Shown here in pieces: positions 12,662-24,364 of a stretch of 64,000 nt of DNA. The position numbers and the translations under genes are program-made. The notes under the pieces were generated by a model. The model was not told the origin of the DNA. It made no database searches and was given only the letters and a program-made list of their open reading frames with translations. This DNA is from Panagrolaimus kolymaensis (taxonomy: Eukaryota > Nematoda > Chromadorea > Rhabditida > Panagrolaimidae): contig JAJQJQ010000024.1 of assembly GCA_028622995.1 (NCBI GenBank), forward strand, positions 558,001 to 622,000, given 5' to 3'. Positions within the stretch are counted from its first letter, which is position 1; every line of letters begins with the position of its first letter.

Positions 12662-13580
12662 ATAAATAAATAAATAATGTTTATAAACACTGTGGGAAAA
12701 AATGAGTCAAATAAGCAACAACAAAAAAGTTATGAATCGAAATTAGCGGCAAAAATCCAAAAAAATACTGCTTTTTCTTATTTTTTATCTCACAAATTAA
12801 TTCACTGTTCTTTAAAAGTGAATATCAAAAAATTTGATAAATTTAACCCACAAAAATATGAGCTACAAATAACAGCAGAAGCATCCATCATAGATCTCCT
12901 CCACGAATGTTGCCTCAAAGAAAGGTTTATTATCATCAACCACGAAAATGTGCATTCATTCATTCAGCAAATTTATGATTATTTTAGTTTTATTGAACTT
13001 GATATTTACTGCTTCTTCTTCCTTTTTTCTCCACTATAAACACAACAACCCATGTTGTTGTTGTTATAATTTTGTGTCGTCGTTGATAAAAGTAACAAAG
13101 AACTATGTATACGTTTGTGTTATGATGAATTTATTTTGATTAGGATTCAATCATGAAGAAAAAGAAAAGATGTGAGACACAAAAAATAAAACAGAAAAAA
13201 ATATTAATAAAATATGGTAAAAATTGTGTCGAAAAAAAAGAAAGTTGTAAATATTTATTTATTTACTTTTATTATCACCGAAAAATTATAAAGAGTAATA
13301 AATGGTGGTAATTGTGACGTCGGTAATTTCATCAAAAATTTTATTTTTTGTAGAAACAACAACTCGCATGTTGACTCAAAATGGTTAACGTTGCTATTTG
13401 CAATAATACAAAGCAAACTTGAAAAGTATGTATCATTACTCCATTTTTCCGTTAATGTAAACTCGCAATTATCAAAGATGAAATAATTTTAAAAAAATCA
13501 TCAAACAAAATCAAATTACACCTAAATAAAGAAAAAAAAAATTTTGGGTTTCGATATTGAGAATATGAGATAATCACGAT
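12662..13580. other. intergenic DNA, nothing firm
   Basis: A 120-codon open frame at 12,677-13,039 begins in the TAAA repeat after the previous stop; it has no domain, helix or splice structure and I do not call it. A TGACGTCG site near 13,315 resembles a CRE-type element. The region ends at the left edge of a transposable element. Confidence 0.4.
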
Positions 13581-14846
13581 CAGGGTTTGGCGGAATTACG
13601 CTTACGCATTAGTGTTAAATTCCCGACCGAAAAGTCGGGAATTCCCGACTTCCCGACCGACTTTTTCCCGACCGACTTCCCGACCGACGATAATTTCTAT
13701 CCCGACATTTTCCCGACTTTCCCGACCGACTCATTTTTTATCCCGACAAATAAAAAATAATAATATTAATTTTAAAAATCATTCATTTTCACCTTTATTT
13801 TAACCAAAAACTCTTTATTTACATTTTATTTACATTTAATAGCTCATTTTTATATATTTAAATTCTTATAATTAATTTAATTAAAAAAATTCCAACACCA
13901 TACCCTACATTTCGATCCCCGAATTCCCGACCGACAAAAATTTTTATCCCGACTTTTTCCCGACTTTTCCGACCGAGAGCAATTTCAATCCCGACTTTTT
14001 TTGAATTTCCCGACTTTTTTGTCGGTCGGATCGGGAATTTAACACTATTACGCATTACGCTTTTGCGTAATTACGCCTGTTTTTTGACTTACGGAAATTA
14101 CGCTTAATTACGCATAATTTTGCGTAATTCGAAAGCGTAATTCATTTAATTTTGAAAAAAATGAACAAATTCTTTTACAACTTTTTGCAAGTTTTTTTAA
14201 AAAACACAACGACTCAGCGCCCAAAAAATTCGCCAAAGTAAATAAAAGTGTAAAACCCTTTTATAGATGAAAATTAAATTCCATTTTAGAACATTGTAAT
14301 GCATGCAATAAGCATGCTAAAACAGATTTAAACATTTTATTTTTTCGCTTGCAATTAAATGGCTATAAGTATGGCCAGATAATGATCGCATGCAACAGAC
14401 TAAAACAATGTTTTAGTGTAAGATCCTTTGCCCTGCATGTTGTGGAACTTTTTGATCATCCTTTAATTTATAAAACTTACAAAAAAGCAATAGAATCGAG
14501 AAAAAGAATTTAAAAGAAATAAAAAAGTTGCTAAAAAATAATTCATAGTTGTTTTTAACAAATAAAATTATTTTGTTAATAAATATATGTATACAATGCG
14601 AGGATGAATGTGGGAGGAAAATCAGTAATCTTAGCCAGCTGTTTACCATTGATATTTTATTAAAAATAGAAAAAACTCCAATGTATAACAAAAAAATTTT
14701 TTTTTGGTAATTACGCTTGCGTAATTACGTTTTTGCGTAATTACGCCCTTTTTTGGACTTACTCTTACGCTTACGTTTGCGTAAGTGAAATTTTAAAATT
14801 ACGCATTACGCGTAATGCGTAATTTTTGCAGTTACGCCAAACCCTG
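13581..14846. mobile_element. hAT-like non-autonomous element carrying a nested insertion
   Basis: The left end starts CAGGGTTTGGCG and the right end, read on the other strand, starts with the same 12 bases. Both ends then continue into many short repeats of TTACGC and its complement, a sub-terminal repeat structure typical of small hAT elements. The CAGGG terminus is also hAT-like. No transposase is encoded. No matching 8-bp target duplication was found (left flank ATCACGAT, right flank GCACCGGT); the right side abuts a second element, so the original flank may have been lost. A separate element sits inside at 13610-14047. Confidence 0.75.
13610..14047. mobile_element. nested 438-bp hAT-like MITE with TSD
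   Basis: Termini read TAGTGTTAAATTCCCGA at the left and its near-complement at the right. The flanks TTACGCAT (13602-13609 and 14048-14055) are identical, an 8-bp target-site duplication as made by hAT transposases. Because the host element is itself built of TTACGC repeats, chance identity of the flanks is less unlikely than usual. Both ends carry clusters of CCCGAC/GTCGGG repeats. It interrupts the larger element and is therefore the younger insertion. No coding capacity; short open frames with Ser-Arg-Pro-Thr repeats come from the terminal repeats. Confidence 0.8.
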
Positions 14847-14850
14847 GCAC

Positions 14851-15033
14851 CGGTGCGCACCAGAGCGTCGCACCCGACCGACTTTTTGAATTAGATAAAA
14901 AAAACTGAAAGTGCCATTCTTATTTTTTCGGTAAAATATTAAGATCGGCACTTTCAGTTTTTTTTTATCTAATTCAAAAAGTCGGTCGGGTGCGACGCTC
15001 TGGTGCGCACCGCACCGCACCGTCACAACACTG
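14851..15033. mobile_element. long foldback (hairpin) element
   Basis: Arms at 14851-14915 and 14947-15012 are complementary over about 65 bp with a single length difference in an A/T run, around a 31-nt loop. The outer arm is GC-rich (repeats of GGTGC). The right end continues to CACTG at 15033, so on the other strand it begins CAGTGTTGTGAC, a hAT-like terminus; the matching left terminus is missing, replaced by the end of the adjacent CAGGG element. It lies about 325 bp upstream of the Sec24 start codon. Transcribed, it would form a dsRNA-like stem. Confidence 0.75.
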
Positions 15034-15357
15034 ATCATAACATAACATTCATCATAATTCAACAATGAAAAAATTTGGAGTCCTTTGATTAATTGAATTT
15101 ATAAAGAATTTATAAATCTTTGGAAACACGTGGAAATAGGAAATTTAATGATGTCTTGAAATTTTACATAATCCAACTTTTTAAACGTCTGTGCTCTTTC
15201 ACAACGAAAAAATATTTGTTGTCTCTCTTTTTCATTCTCACTTTTTAGGCCGGCAAAATCGTTTATTCATCCACAGCTTCATTAAATCTTGCTTCACTTG
15301 TTTATATTTCTGTCGTCATTGATAAGAATTTTGTTTCAAAGAATAAAAACAACATCA

Positions 15358-17935
15358 ATGGGTGCTAATTTGTAAGTTACTATTACCTTTGTTTTTCTTT
15401 ATATATCTTCCTTATCTTTAGAATCTTCAATTGCTCACTTGCTGGAATACCAGAAACTCCTGATATCCTGAAAAAATGCCAAATTCCACTGGGCCTGACG
15501 TTACATCCATTTCGTGATCAAAAAAATCTTCACATCCTTCAAACAACGATTGTTCGATGTCGATACTGCCGAACCTATTTGAATCCATATGTGTATCTTT
15601 CTGATAGTCGACATTGGCGCTGTAACGTTTGCTATAGATCGAATGAATGTAAGCTGTCTTATTCGTTTTTTTAAATAATAATCATGAATATTTTCAGTAC
15701 CTGAAGACTTTTGTTTTGATCATGAAAATCGTTGTTACATCAATCCAACCACGAGACCAGAATTTCAAAATACAACTATTGAATATGTTGCAAATTCAGA
15801 TTATTCGGTATTCACTTTCTTTCTCTTTCATTCGACAATTTTTCTTTACCTTTAATTTTATAGCTTCGTCAACCTCAACCTGCTTGTTATTTCTTTATCT
15901 TGGACATCTCAAAATCTGCTATCAACAATGGTTATTTATATCTGTTTGCTGAACAACTTCAATTATGTCTTGAGCAGTTGCCAGGTGATGATGAAATAAT
16001 CATTGGGTTTATGTTCGTGGATTCAAGTATTCATTATCTTCATTTCGTGCATGGTGAATCACAGCCGCGTTTAATAACTATTGCTGACTGTGATGATCCG
16101 TTTATACCTAATGTTTCTGGATTACTGGTGAACTTGAAATCGAATATCGAAGTAAGTACTAGCGCGCTATTGTTTCATTCTAATCTCATTGTTATAGGTT
16201 ATCAATTTATTTTTACAAGATTTGCCTTTAATGTTTGATGAACATACTGCTCCTGATTCAAATTGTGTTGGAGCTGCTTTGAAAGTTGCCTTTTCTCTTA
16301 TTTCTGAAATTGGTGGAAGAGTAACCGTGATGCAAACAAGAATGCCTGATTGTGGAAATGGCGCGCTAAAACAACGCAAAACAGATGAAGGAAAAGCTCG
16401 AAATTTTGGACCTGCAACAGATTATTATAAAGGCCTTGCTTTGGAATCAACAGGAAAACAAATTTCATATGATCTTTTTGTTATGGCCAAATCTCCTGTG
16501 GATCTTGCTACTTTATGTAAGTTTAGATTTCATTATTTATGCATAAACTAACATACTCACTTTTAGCTGAAATATCTAAAATCACTGGTGGAACTGTGTA
16601 TCATTTTCCAAATTTTCATTATCTTCATAACACTCCACAAGCTCAGCGATTTGAGAAACACTTCAATCGATACTTGACTCGCAAAATTGGATTTGAAGCA
16701 GTATTACGTATTCGATGTTCAAGAGGTTTATCGCTGCATACATTTTATGGCAATTGTTTTGTTCGCTCTACTGATCTCCTTTCTTTACCTGTGGTTTCTC
16801 CTGATTCAACTATTGGTGTTCAAGTTCAAATTGATGAAAGTTTAGCTGGTCAACAAGCTGTTTGCTTTCAAGCTGCATTATTATATACTTCAAGCAACGG
16901 TGGTCGAAGAATTCGAGTTCATACATTGTGTCTTCCTGTTATTTCTGATTTTCGAAATCTTTATGAAAGATTTGATTTGAGTTGCTCCATATCATTATTA
17001 GCAAGAATGGGTATGTTTTTCAAGTTTTTGAAGAATAATTTTTAATGGTTAACCTTTTTTAGCTGTTGAAAGAGCTCAATCTGGTGATGATCTTGCTGAT
17101 TGTCGTGATGGTATAATGAACGCTGCAATTCTTGCTTTTAAAAGTTATGATCGATATCTTGGACTTCATGGAAATTTTATAAATACTCCTGTTTTGGGTC
17201 AACTTAATTACTTGCCACTTTACATCCTTGGAATGCTGAAACATGTAAGTTTCATATTGATGATTCCTATTATTTGCATTTACCCTTTCATGTTTCAGAA
17301 AGCTTTTTATTCTGGTAAATCTCAAGTTGTTTCAACTGATGAACAATGTGCTTTGATGCTTTTATTTAAAAATGGACCTATCGAAGTTACTATGCTTGAA
17401 ATTTGTCCTGCACTTTATAGTATTCATGATCATGCTTCAAGTGATGAACTTCCTCAACGGCTTCCTTTAACATATGGAAATGTTAACGAAGATGGAATTT
17501 ATTTATTGGATACTGGGAATATCGTTTATCTTTATGTTCGTTCTGGTGCTTCATCTCAATTCATTCAATCTCTTTTTGGTGTTCAATCATTTACTCAAAT
17601 TAATGAAGATGTATTGATTTCATTTTTATTTGCTTTAATAACTTTTTTATGTTTTTAGTTAACTGTTCAACCGCTCCAAAATCCATCAAGTGAATTACTT
17701 TTCTCAATCTTACAATATCTTCAAGTATCAAGAGCAGGATATTTTGCACCGGTTATTACTCTTCGGTATGTTTGGTTATTTTTATTTTTGGATGTAATCA
17801 TTTTTTGTTTTGTTTTTTAGGGATGATAGTCCTCAAAGTCCATTATTTACATCAAGATTAATTCAAGATCGAACTGAAAGCTCTCATAGTTATGTTGAAT
17901 TTCTCCAGCATTTACGTGGACAAGTATCAAAATGA
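15358..17935 (+). CDS. sec-24: COPII coat subunit Sec24 homologue
   Basis: Ten exons (15358-15371, 15422-15648, 15698-15807, 15864-16151, 16198-16516, 16567-17010, 17063-17244, 17299-17610, 17659-17765, 17821-17935) give about 705 residues. Sec24 binds cargo on COPII vesicles budding from the ER, in a complex with Sec23. The zinc finger is intact (C51, C54, C72, C75, within VRCRYCRTYLNP and HWRCNVC), followed by the NELPEDF linker, the trunk domain (YFFILDIS, LPGDDEIIIGF), the beta-sandwich, and the helical and gelsolin-like parts to the C-terminus. Family members usually have a long disordered N-terminal extension; here it is almost absent, and the first exon codes for under five residues. 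An upstream exon could have been missed, but a transposon hairpin lies just upstream. Introns are about 46-56 nt. Confidence 0.9.
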
Positions 17936-18401
17936 AATCTCTTCAATCATCTCTGTGTCTATGAAACTGCAATTTCATCTCTTGCTTGATCCTTCATCGA
18001 ATTATAAATCTTTCATAGCTGTGATATTTTATTAACTTATTTTTGTATTTTGTCTTTCGTTTAAATAAATATTATTGCAAAAATTAACTTTTGATTGAAT
18101 CTAATTATTCTTAGCCTTTTGAGAAACAGAAAATTTCAGAATTAGAAAAAAAATTTTGAGCAGCATTTTTCACATTTATGAAACTTTTTGCCGATAGCGA
18201 CGATTATGGAAATTTTCCCCCTAAAAGCATGGAAATGGCTTTAGTATGCAAATTTCAAAACCTTCAACATTTTCTTGTCGTTTAATATATAAGCAATGAG
18301 AATCCTTCATTCATTATTTCATTTCAACGCATTTTGTGGTTGGTTGATTTGCTTGCTGATTTTTCATCCATCGATCGTGTTTGCTGCTGCTGCTGAAAAA
18401 A
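17936..18401 (+). promoter_or_regulatory. intergenic region with TATA-like box
   Basis: Contains the 3' end of the Sec24 gene (AATAAA near 18,065) and the promoter of the next gene. A TATATAAG box at about 18,286-18,293 lies 110 bp before the start codon. Nothing else supported. Confidence 0.45.
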
Positions 18402-19929
18402 ATGGTGCATATCGTTGAAATTCAAGAAAATCGTGTTCAAGCTGGAAAAGAAGAACCTATTAAAAGAAAGTTCACGCATGCTTTGGAAATCACTGTTTTC
18501 ATTGAATTTGCGTTTGGATTTGTTTTGCTCTTGATTGGATTATCTGGTCTCCCAACTCATGCTGAAGCTGCTGGAAGCATTCTCAGCCTTGGTCTTGCTC
18601 AAGTTCTTCTTGCTGTTCCTGGTTTGATCGCAATAAAATTCAAACAAATTCGAATTTGGATCATTTTTGCATTCTTGCAATTCTCAATTGGTTTATGTCA
18701 TTTAGCATGGTTGATTGTATCTGCTACGAAAGGTGAAACTTGGATTGCTGTTATGTATGGATTTCTTTTGGTTGTTCAAGTAAGTTTCTTTGCTTTTTGC
18801 ATGATTTCTTTATTGAAGAGTTTGTATTGCGGAAGATAGTAATTCATTTACTTACATGTTCGTTTCTTTTAGATATGGTCAGCTTTCGCTGCTTTTTACA
18901 ACGCCAAAATCACATCCATCAAAATTCTCATCGCTGATATCAAAGGAAAACCTCGTGATGCAAAACCATTTGGTTCACCTCAATCTCTTTTAGAAGCTGG
19001 AGTACTTACATCCAAAAAAGCTGGAAATTCGTCGGTTAAAACAAATCCTCAAAGCAAAGCAACATCTCAAAAGAAGACTCAACTATCCAAGAATGATTCA
19101 ATCAAAAATGGAACTTCATCATCAGCAAAATTGAAGAAACCTGCTGCTTCTGTACGTTCGTTTTCTGCTGTTTATTTACTTATTTTATGGTTTTTAGGAA
19201 TCCATTAAAAACACTGCATCATCGAAGAAACAACACGGCTCAAAAGAACAACTTCCATCTTCACTTTCTCGTAAATTGGATGTCACAGATGATTCAAAGA
19301 ATGCTGCTTCTGCTGCTAAAGTCAATCCTGCTCGAATTCCAAGATATTACTACTTAGAAGTAAGTAACGTTTGGATTTTTTCTTCATGATGAACATTTTT
19401 TGCAATTGCAAAAGTGGAGGCTTTCCTGTAAAATCTTTATATCTTTCTTATTTTTCAGCATCCTGATGTCAATTCTATCTCTGCGTCATCACCTGAAAAT
19501 GGAAGCGAAAAGAAATCTCGCAAAGCTGGCAAATCTGAACGTAGTGTTTCCATCTCCAAAAGCAGTATGACGACTATGACTCCACCACCAACTGTAGCTA
19601 AACGTGATCAAATGATGCGACAATCAAGCTGGATTCCTTGTCAATCAACTCAAAAATCTGCATCTGAAGCTCTTCCATCAACGAACAGTACCGTTGCTCT
19701 TCCTTCAACCACCAACAATGCTGCTCATCCAACTTCCAATGCACCATTGGTCGTTAAACCTATGGAAATGGTTGCAACTCAAAAAGCTTCAAAAACAACA
19801 CCAAAATCGGCATCCAAAGTTCATCCTTCAATGGTCCACGTTGTTGTTCCTCAAAATGTTGTTAAACCAATGGAATATCCTGCATTAAAGAATATTGATA
19901 ATTCTTATAATACTACAGTTAATAATTAA
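18402..19929 (+). CDS. four-helix membrane protein with long Ser/Lys-rich tail
   Basis: Four exons (18402-18779, 18873-19151, 19198-19359, 19459-19929) give about 429 residues. Four hydrophobic helices fall within the first 150 residues: ITVFIEFAFGFVLLLIG, then a segment from SILSLGLAQVLL, one from IWIIFAFLQFSIG, and one spanning the first splice junction (YGFLLVVQ-IWSAFAAF). The remaining roughly 270 residues are hydrophilic, rich in Ser, Lys, Ala and Thr, and probably cytosolic. The layout recalls MARVEL or tetraspan families, but I see no signature that decides. Introns are 46-99 nt. No motif-array hexamers occur. A TATA-like box precedes the gene. Confidence 0.75.
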
Positions 19930-20300
19930 TAATGTTTTTATGTATTAACGCTTAATAAACTTTTTGTATATCATTTATGTGTTTGTAAAAAATTTCGAGA
20001 TGTAAAAGCATGTATAAAGATATAAAGCAGAATCAACGTTGTTGGTTAAAACTAAAATTAATTTTTGACATTCTTTGGATTCCATATAAAATGTTGATAG
20101 TTTTTTATGTTTACAGAAAGTAAGAAAGAAGGTACTGAAAATATTAATAAAAGTAAAAAGTTGGCTGTTATTTTTCGGCTTGAACTTGAATAAAAGCCAG
20201 CAATGCAAATTCATTGATCTTAGCGCGAAATTGTTCTTTCTCCTTCAGTGGATTGATTTGTTATTTTTTTAGTTCGTCAATTGCATTCTTTTCGCGAGTT
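19930..20300. other. intergenic region
   Basis: Polyadenylation signal AATAAA near 19,954. A TTTTTTAG acceptor ending at about 20,272, 28 nt before the next ATG, may be a trans-splice site. Nothing else is seen. Confidence 0.4.
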
Positions 20301-22321
20301 ATGTATCATCCTCAATCAACGTTTAATCCAACTTTTGTGAGAATGCATTCATCAGTGCCACATTCAAATGATTGTAGGCCAAATCAAGTTAGAAGGAGTA
20401 TGAATTCAGGTGGTCGAACCGTTATGCCTTCAAGAACTGGTGGCAGAGCTGAAAAGATGAGTATCACAAGTTTGCCTTTCTACGACGTCACTTCGGTAAG
20501 TTTTACTATTGATCTTTTCATGCTTTATTCTTACTTCTTTTCATTTTTTCAGGTTGTTTTGAGAATGAGCGAATTGCATGCTTTAAATGGTCGAACTGGT
20601 GATTGTCTTTGCATTTTTCCTTTTACAATCGCACCTGAACATATTCCACTAATTTCTTATTATGGTGATCAACCTACTCCACGATATGAAATTCAACTTC
20701 GTATGTTCTTGCTTGAAGCTGATATCGAACAAGCAGATGATTTTCCACCTTATTGTTCTATTAGAGTAAATGATAGTCCTGTTTTGCTTCCAGTATGTAA
20801 TTTTGTCTTTAAAAAGCTTTCTGTAATAACACTTTATTTTTAGGCAGTCGTTCCAACAAATAAACCAAATGCTGAGAAAAAACATTATTCACGACCTGTT
20901 GACATAACTCCATATATTCAAGCGCAGCGACCTGGGCGTCAACAGAAAGTTGAAATTGATTGGTTTTCTGATTGTCGTACTTGGGCTGTTGGTATTTGGT
21001 TAGTTCATCGACTAAACTCTGATGTTTTATTATCAAGACAACTCAACACTGGTTTACTAAGAACTGCTGAGGATACTAAGAAACGGATTGCTGTTATGCT
21101 TAATGGTGATGATGACAATATTGCGATGAGCCAATTAAGAATGTCACTTCTTTGTCCGGTAAATTTCTTTGATATTTGACCTTATATGATAACCCATCAT
21201 CAAACGTTTCATAGCTTTCTTGAAAGTTCATTTCTTTATATTCTTTTCTGTTTTTAGTTGATGAAGACTCGTATGAGAATTCCCGCTCGTACCAAAAACT
21301 GCCATCATTTGCAATGTTTTGATCTACTGAACTTCCTGAATATGAATGAAAAGCGTCCATCATGGAAATGTCCTCAATGCAATGCTAATGCACATTATAA
21401 TTATCTTATTATTGATCAGTAAGTTTTGTTCGTTTCATATGATTTGAAACTTTATGTTAATGTTTTAGATATTTCTTCGATTTGTTGAGAGCTGTAGAAT
21501 TAAAGGTCGAAGAAGTTGAAATACTTCGTGATGGAAATTGGAAGATTTTAGAAATTGCATGTGATGTTCTGTCCGATGACGATAAAATTGTTCCTGCAAA
21601 AACGACCAAAACAACAGAAGTTCAAGATGTCATTAACAAAACATCGACGCCTGTGTCAATACCAAAGGATGGAGAAGCTGAAATTATTACTCTTGATGAT
21701 AGTGACGAGGATGAAACTCTTCCGCCTCCATCGAATGCTTCAACCTCACGATCTCGTACACCTTTAACAACCAATGGTGTCAACATAACTGCTAAATCGT
21801 CATCACCTGATCAACCTCCTGCTAAACAACAATGTATGAATGATAGAGAATTTTTGTCTAACAGAAATACTAGAACCAAATCAATAACATCATATTTTAA
21901 TGTTTCAAAATCAAATACACCATTGAGGCGACGTAAACAACCAACATCAAGGGCTCCTGCAGCTGCTCCAAGTATGATCATCGATTCCGACATCATTGTG
22001 ATTGATTCAAGTGATGATGAAGGTTGTCCACTTCTTCCTGCACCTCTAAGAACTCCAAATTATTCAAATTCAAATAATGGTTCAAATAATGGTAGAAGTA
22101 CTGATTCATCTCGTCCTCAATTATTTGAAGTCAACAATGATAAATCCAATAACAATACATCTCAAGGTAATGGTGTTCATGTTGGTGTTGCTGCGAAGCT
22201 TGATTCAAGTCAATTTTCTTATGCTAATCGCATACCTGATCTTATTGAATGCGATATCGCAGATGATTTATCGCAATTTATCAATGCTGTATTTCTTCGT
22301 GATTCTCATGTCTCCTGTTAA
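20301..22321 (+). CDS. PIAS/Siz-type SUMO E3 ligase
   Basis: Five exons (20301-20495, 20553-20792, 20844-21158, 21258-21418, 21469-22321) give about 587 residues. PIAS proteins transfer SUMO from UBC9 to nuclear targets. A PINIT-like region (about residues 65-220, beginning with FYDVTS and containing CLCIFPFTIAPEHI) precedes an SP-RING: LCPLMKTRMRIP, then C265-H-H267-L-Q-C270, then W-K-C288-P-Q-C291. The order and spacing match the family. The C-terminal third has two acidic SUMO-interacting motifs (IITLDDSDEDE and IIVIDSSDDEG). No SAP domain is seen at the N-terminus, which is short; C. elegans gei-17 is the likely counterpart by class, but I do not assign the symbol. Confidence 0.88.
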
Positions 22322-23162
22322 TTTTAATTCGTCTTAATGGGTTCATTGATAATAATGAAATATGCTCTTTTCTCTTATTCTTTTCAATATGTTATGTTCG
22401 GTACATCTTGTTCATCTCACTTTTTAATGTTTTAAATCATATTTTTGTTAAGTTGTAAGTTTGTTTACTGCTTCATTTTTTCCACTTCTGTTTGTTCGTT
22501 TACTTTCACTTATCTAACTAATGTTCATTTTTCAGACTATATTATGGTGTTTCTCTCAAGTTTTCTCGAATTAAGCTGGTTTATATTGTTAATTAACAAA
22601 ACCCATTTTGGAAGCTTCATTTTTATCTTCTTTTTCTCTTTATACGTTGTTTATTCTTCGCTGCTTTTATTATTTTATCAAATAAAAAACTTAAACTTTG
22701 TTATTGTGTATTTTTTTTTTACGATGAATGATAATTTTAATATGCGGTTTTAAATATTAATTTTACATGATGATGTTGCTTATGGAAAAAAGAGATAACT
22801 AAGTGAATGATGAAGGTTAATCGTGAAAATATTCAATAATAACAATTGTGAAATTCAGACACATTGAAAAGAAGAATGGAGAAAAGAGAAAAGGTGGATG
22901 AATCAGGATTGTCTAAATGAGATGCAAGTGATATATGAGCAACATGAATTTTGGTTGTTTTAGCGCAGAAGTAAAGAACAAGCACTCGATGATACAATGT
23001 CATGTCGTCTTCCTTAGAGGTTTTTAAACACAAATTGTTCACATTTTTTTTAGGCTTTTCTAAAGCACAAAAGCATAAATTAGTACAAATCTTCTTCAAA
23101 GGTTTAAAAAACTTTATTCAATCTTTACATATATCATTATTATTAATATTATGATTTTAAGT
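22322..23162. other. intergenic region between convergent genes
   Basis: About 840 bp of T-rich then A-rich DNA holding the 3' ends of the PIAS gene (+) and the next gene (-). A 102-codon + strand open frame at 22,445-22,753 and an 88-codon - strand frame at 22,833-23,099 are low-complexity, hydrophobic or Cys-scattered, without splice or start support. Not called. Confidence 0.45.
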
Positions 23163-23964
23163 TCACTTTTTTGATGGCTGCTTATCAGATTCTTTTTCTT
23201 TTACACTTTCTTTTGTTTTATCTTTTTGAGTCGTTTTTTCTTTTTTTGATTGTTGTTTTGCTGATGCTGCATCAATAGCTTCTCCAATGTCTTCATTTGA
23301 TCCACCATTATCCTTTTTTGTGGATTTATCACCGCCACCTTTCTTTTGTTTTCGAAATGATAACATGACTGTTTTTTCTATTTTTGGCTTCTAAAACAGA
23401 TATTCGGATTACTCAAACATTTAGAGCCAAAAGATTTACCCCTTCTTGATCCATTCCATCTTGACCTGGAATAACTTTATTTTTTGTTGAACCACCAGGA
23501 TTGCTTACATTTGATGGAGGTTTATCTTCATTATTTTTCTTTGGATCTTCAGCATTTGGAGGAGGACCAGCTTGTTGTTGTTGCGGTGATGGAGGTATTG
23601 GTGGTTGATTTGGTGCGTTTGAAGGCGAAATAGGAGACTTGGTTGGATTAACATCCGCTGCTGGTGTTGGATCAGCAACAGCTGGAGAAGGAGCAGCAGC
23701 ACCTTTTGAACGATTTTCTTGATTTGGATTTCTTTTTGATTTTGACATGGGTTGTTTAGCTGATTTTTCTTTACTTGTAGCAAGTACTTTCTCGCCTAAA
23801 AATTTTGTTTTCAAAGGAAAGCCTTTATTTATAAAAATAAACATACCTGGTAGATTTGCAGCTGGAGCAGCTCCTTTCTTTCTTATACAACCAAAAATAA
23901 TTAATGAACACAAAAGTATTCCAAATCCAACATTGAAGAAAGCCACCAGGAAAACGTGAAACAT
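23163..23964 (-). CDS. signal-anchor membrane protein with Pro/Ala-rich and Lys-rich tail
   Basis: Three exons on the - strand (23964-23847, 23795-23440, 23390-23163) give about 233 residues. Residues 1-27 form a hydrophobic segment (FHVFLVAFFNVGFGILL onward) followed by RKK, a signal anchor with the rest probably cytosolic. The middle is rich in Pro, Ala, Ser and Asn, and the last 60 residues are rich in Lys, Gln, Ser and Glu. The second intron is needed: a GTAAAT donor 27 bases before the exon-2 stop joins in frame to a TTTTAG acceptor. No family is recognised. Intron sizes (51 and 49 nt) match neighbours. Confidence 0.65.
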
Positions 23965-24364
23965 TTTTCGAAAGCGTCCTCGAATGAATGAATGGAAGAA
24001 AACTTTTTTTGGCAAGAATAACATTTTTTGCTATCAACTTTTTAGGATGCAATTTTGTAATAAAATTTGCATATTTTGACTACCTTTTTTATTTTTTTTT
24101 CTCATGGCATCTTTCCAAGTTCAAATATCCACTTTTATTTTTGGTCTTTTGCGTTTTTGAATCCGTACGTGTGCTTTCATATTCAAACTTAATCTCTCTG
24201 TTTTTGACTACAACACATTCTCAATTAACACATCCATTCGATCAAGATACAATCACTTTTTTGTAAAACAGATTATCCAAAATCACTGCAATACATTTTT
24301 TCGCTACAATTTTTTGTTTGTTTTTTCTGAGGTTCATTATATTTATTTATGTTTCCTATGAATT
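23965..24364. promoter_or_regulatory. divergent promoter region
   Basis: About 400 bp separating a leftward and a rightward gene. T-rich, without a clear TATA box or GATA tandem. An open frame at 23,988-24,266 is a hydrophobic low-complexity read through T runs and is not called. Confidence 0.4.

Noticed and set aside
12677..13039. 120-codon open frame after a TAAA repeat
   Set aside because: Starts inside a simple repeat directly after another gene's stop, with mixed low-complexity sequence and no helix, domain or splice partner.
13612..14055. Open frames with Ser-Arg-Pro-Thr repeats
   Set aside because: They are readings of the CCCGAC terminal repeats of a transposable element.
22445..22753. 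102-codon hydrophobic frame downstream of the PIAS gene
   Set aside because: T-rich 3' flank read as Phe/Leu/Ser; no support.
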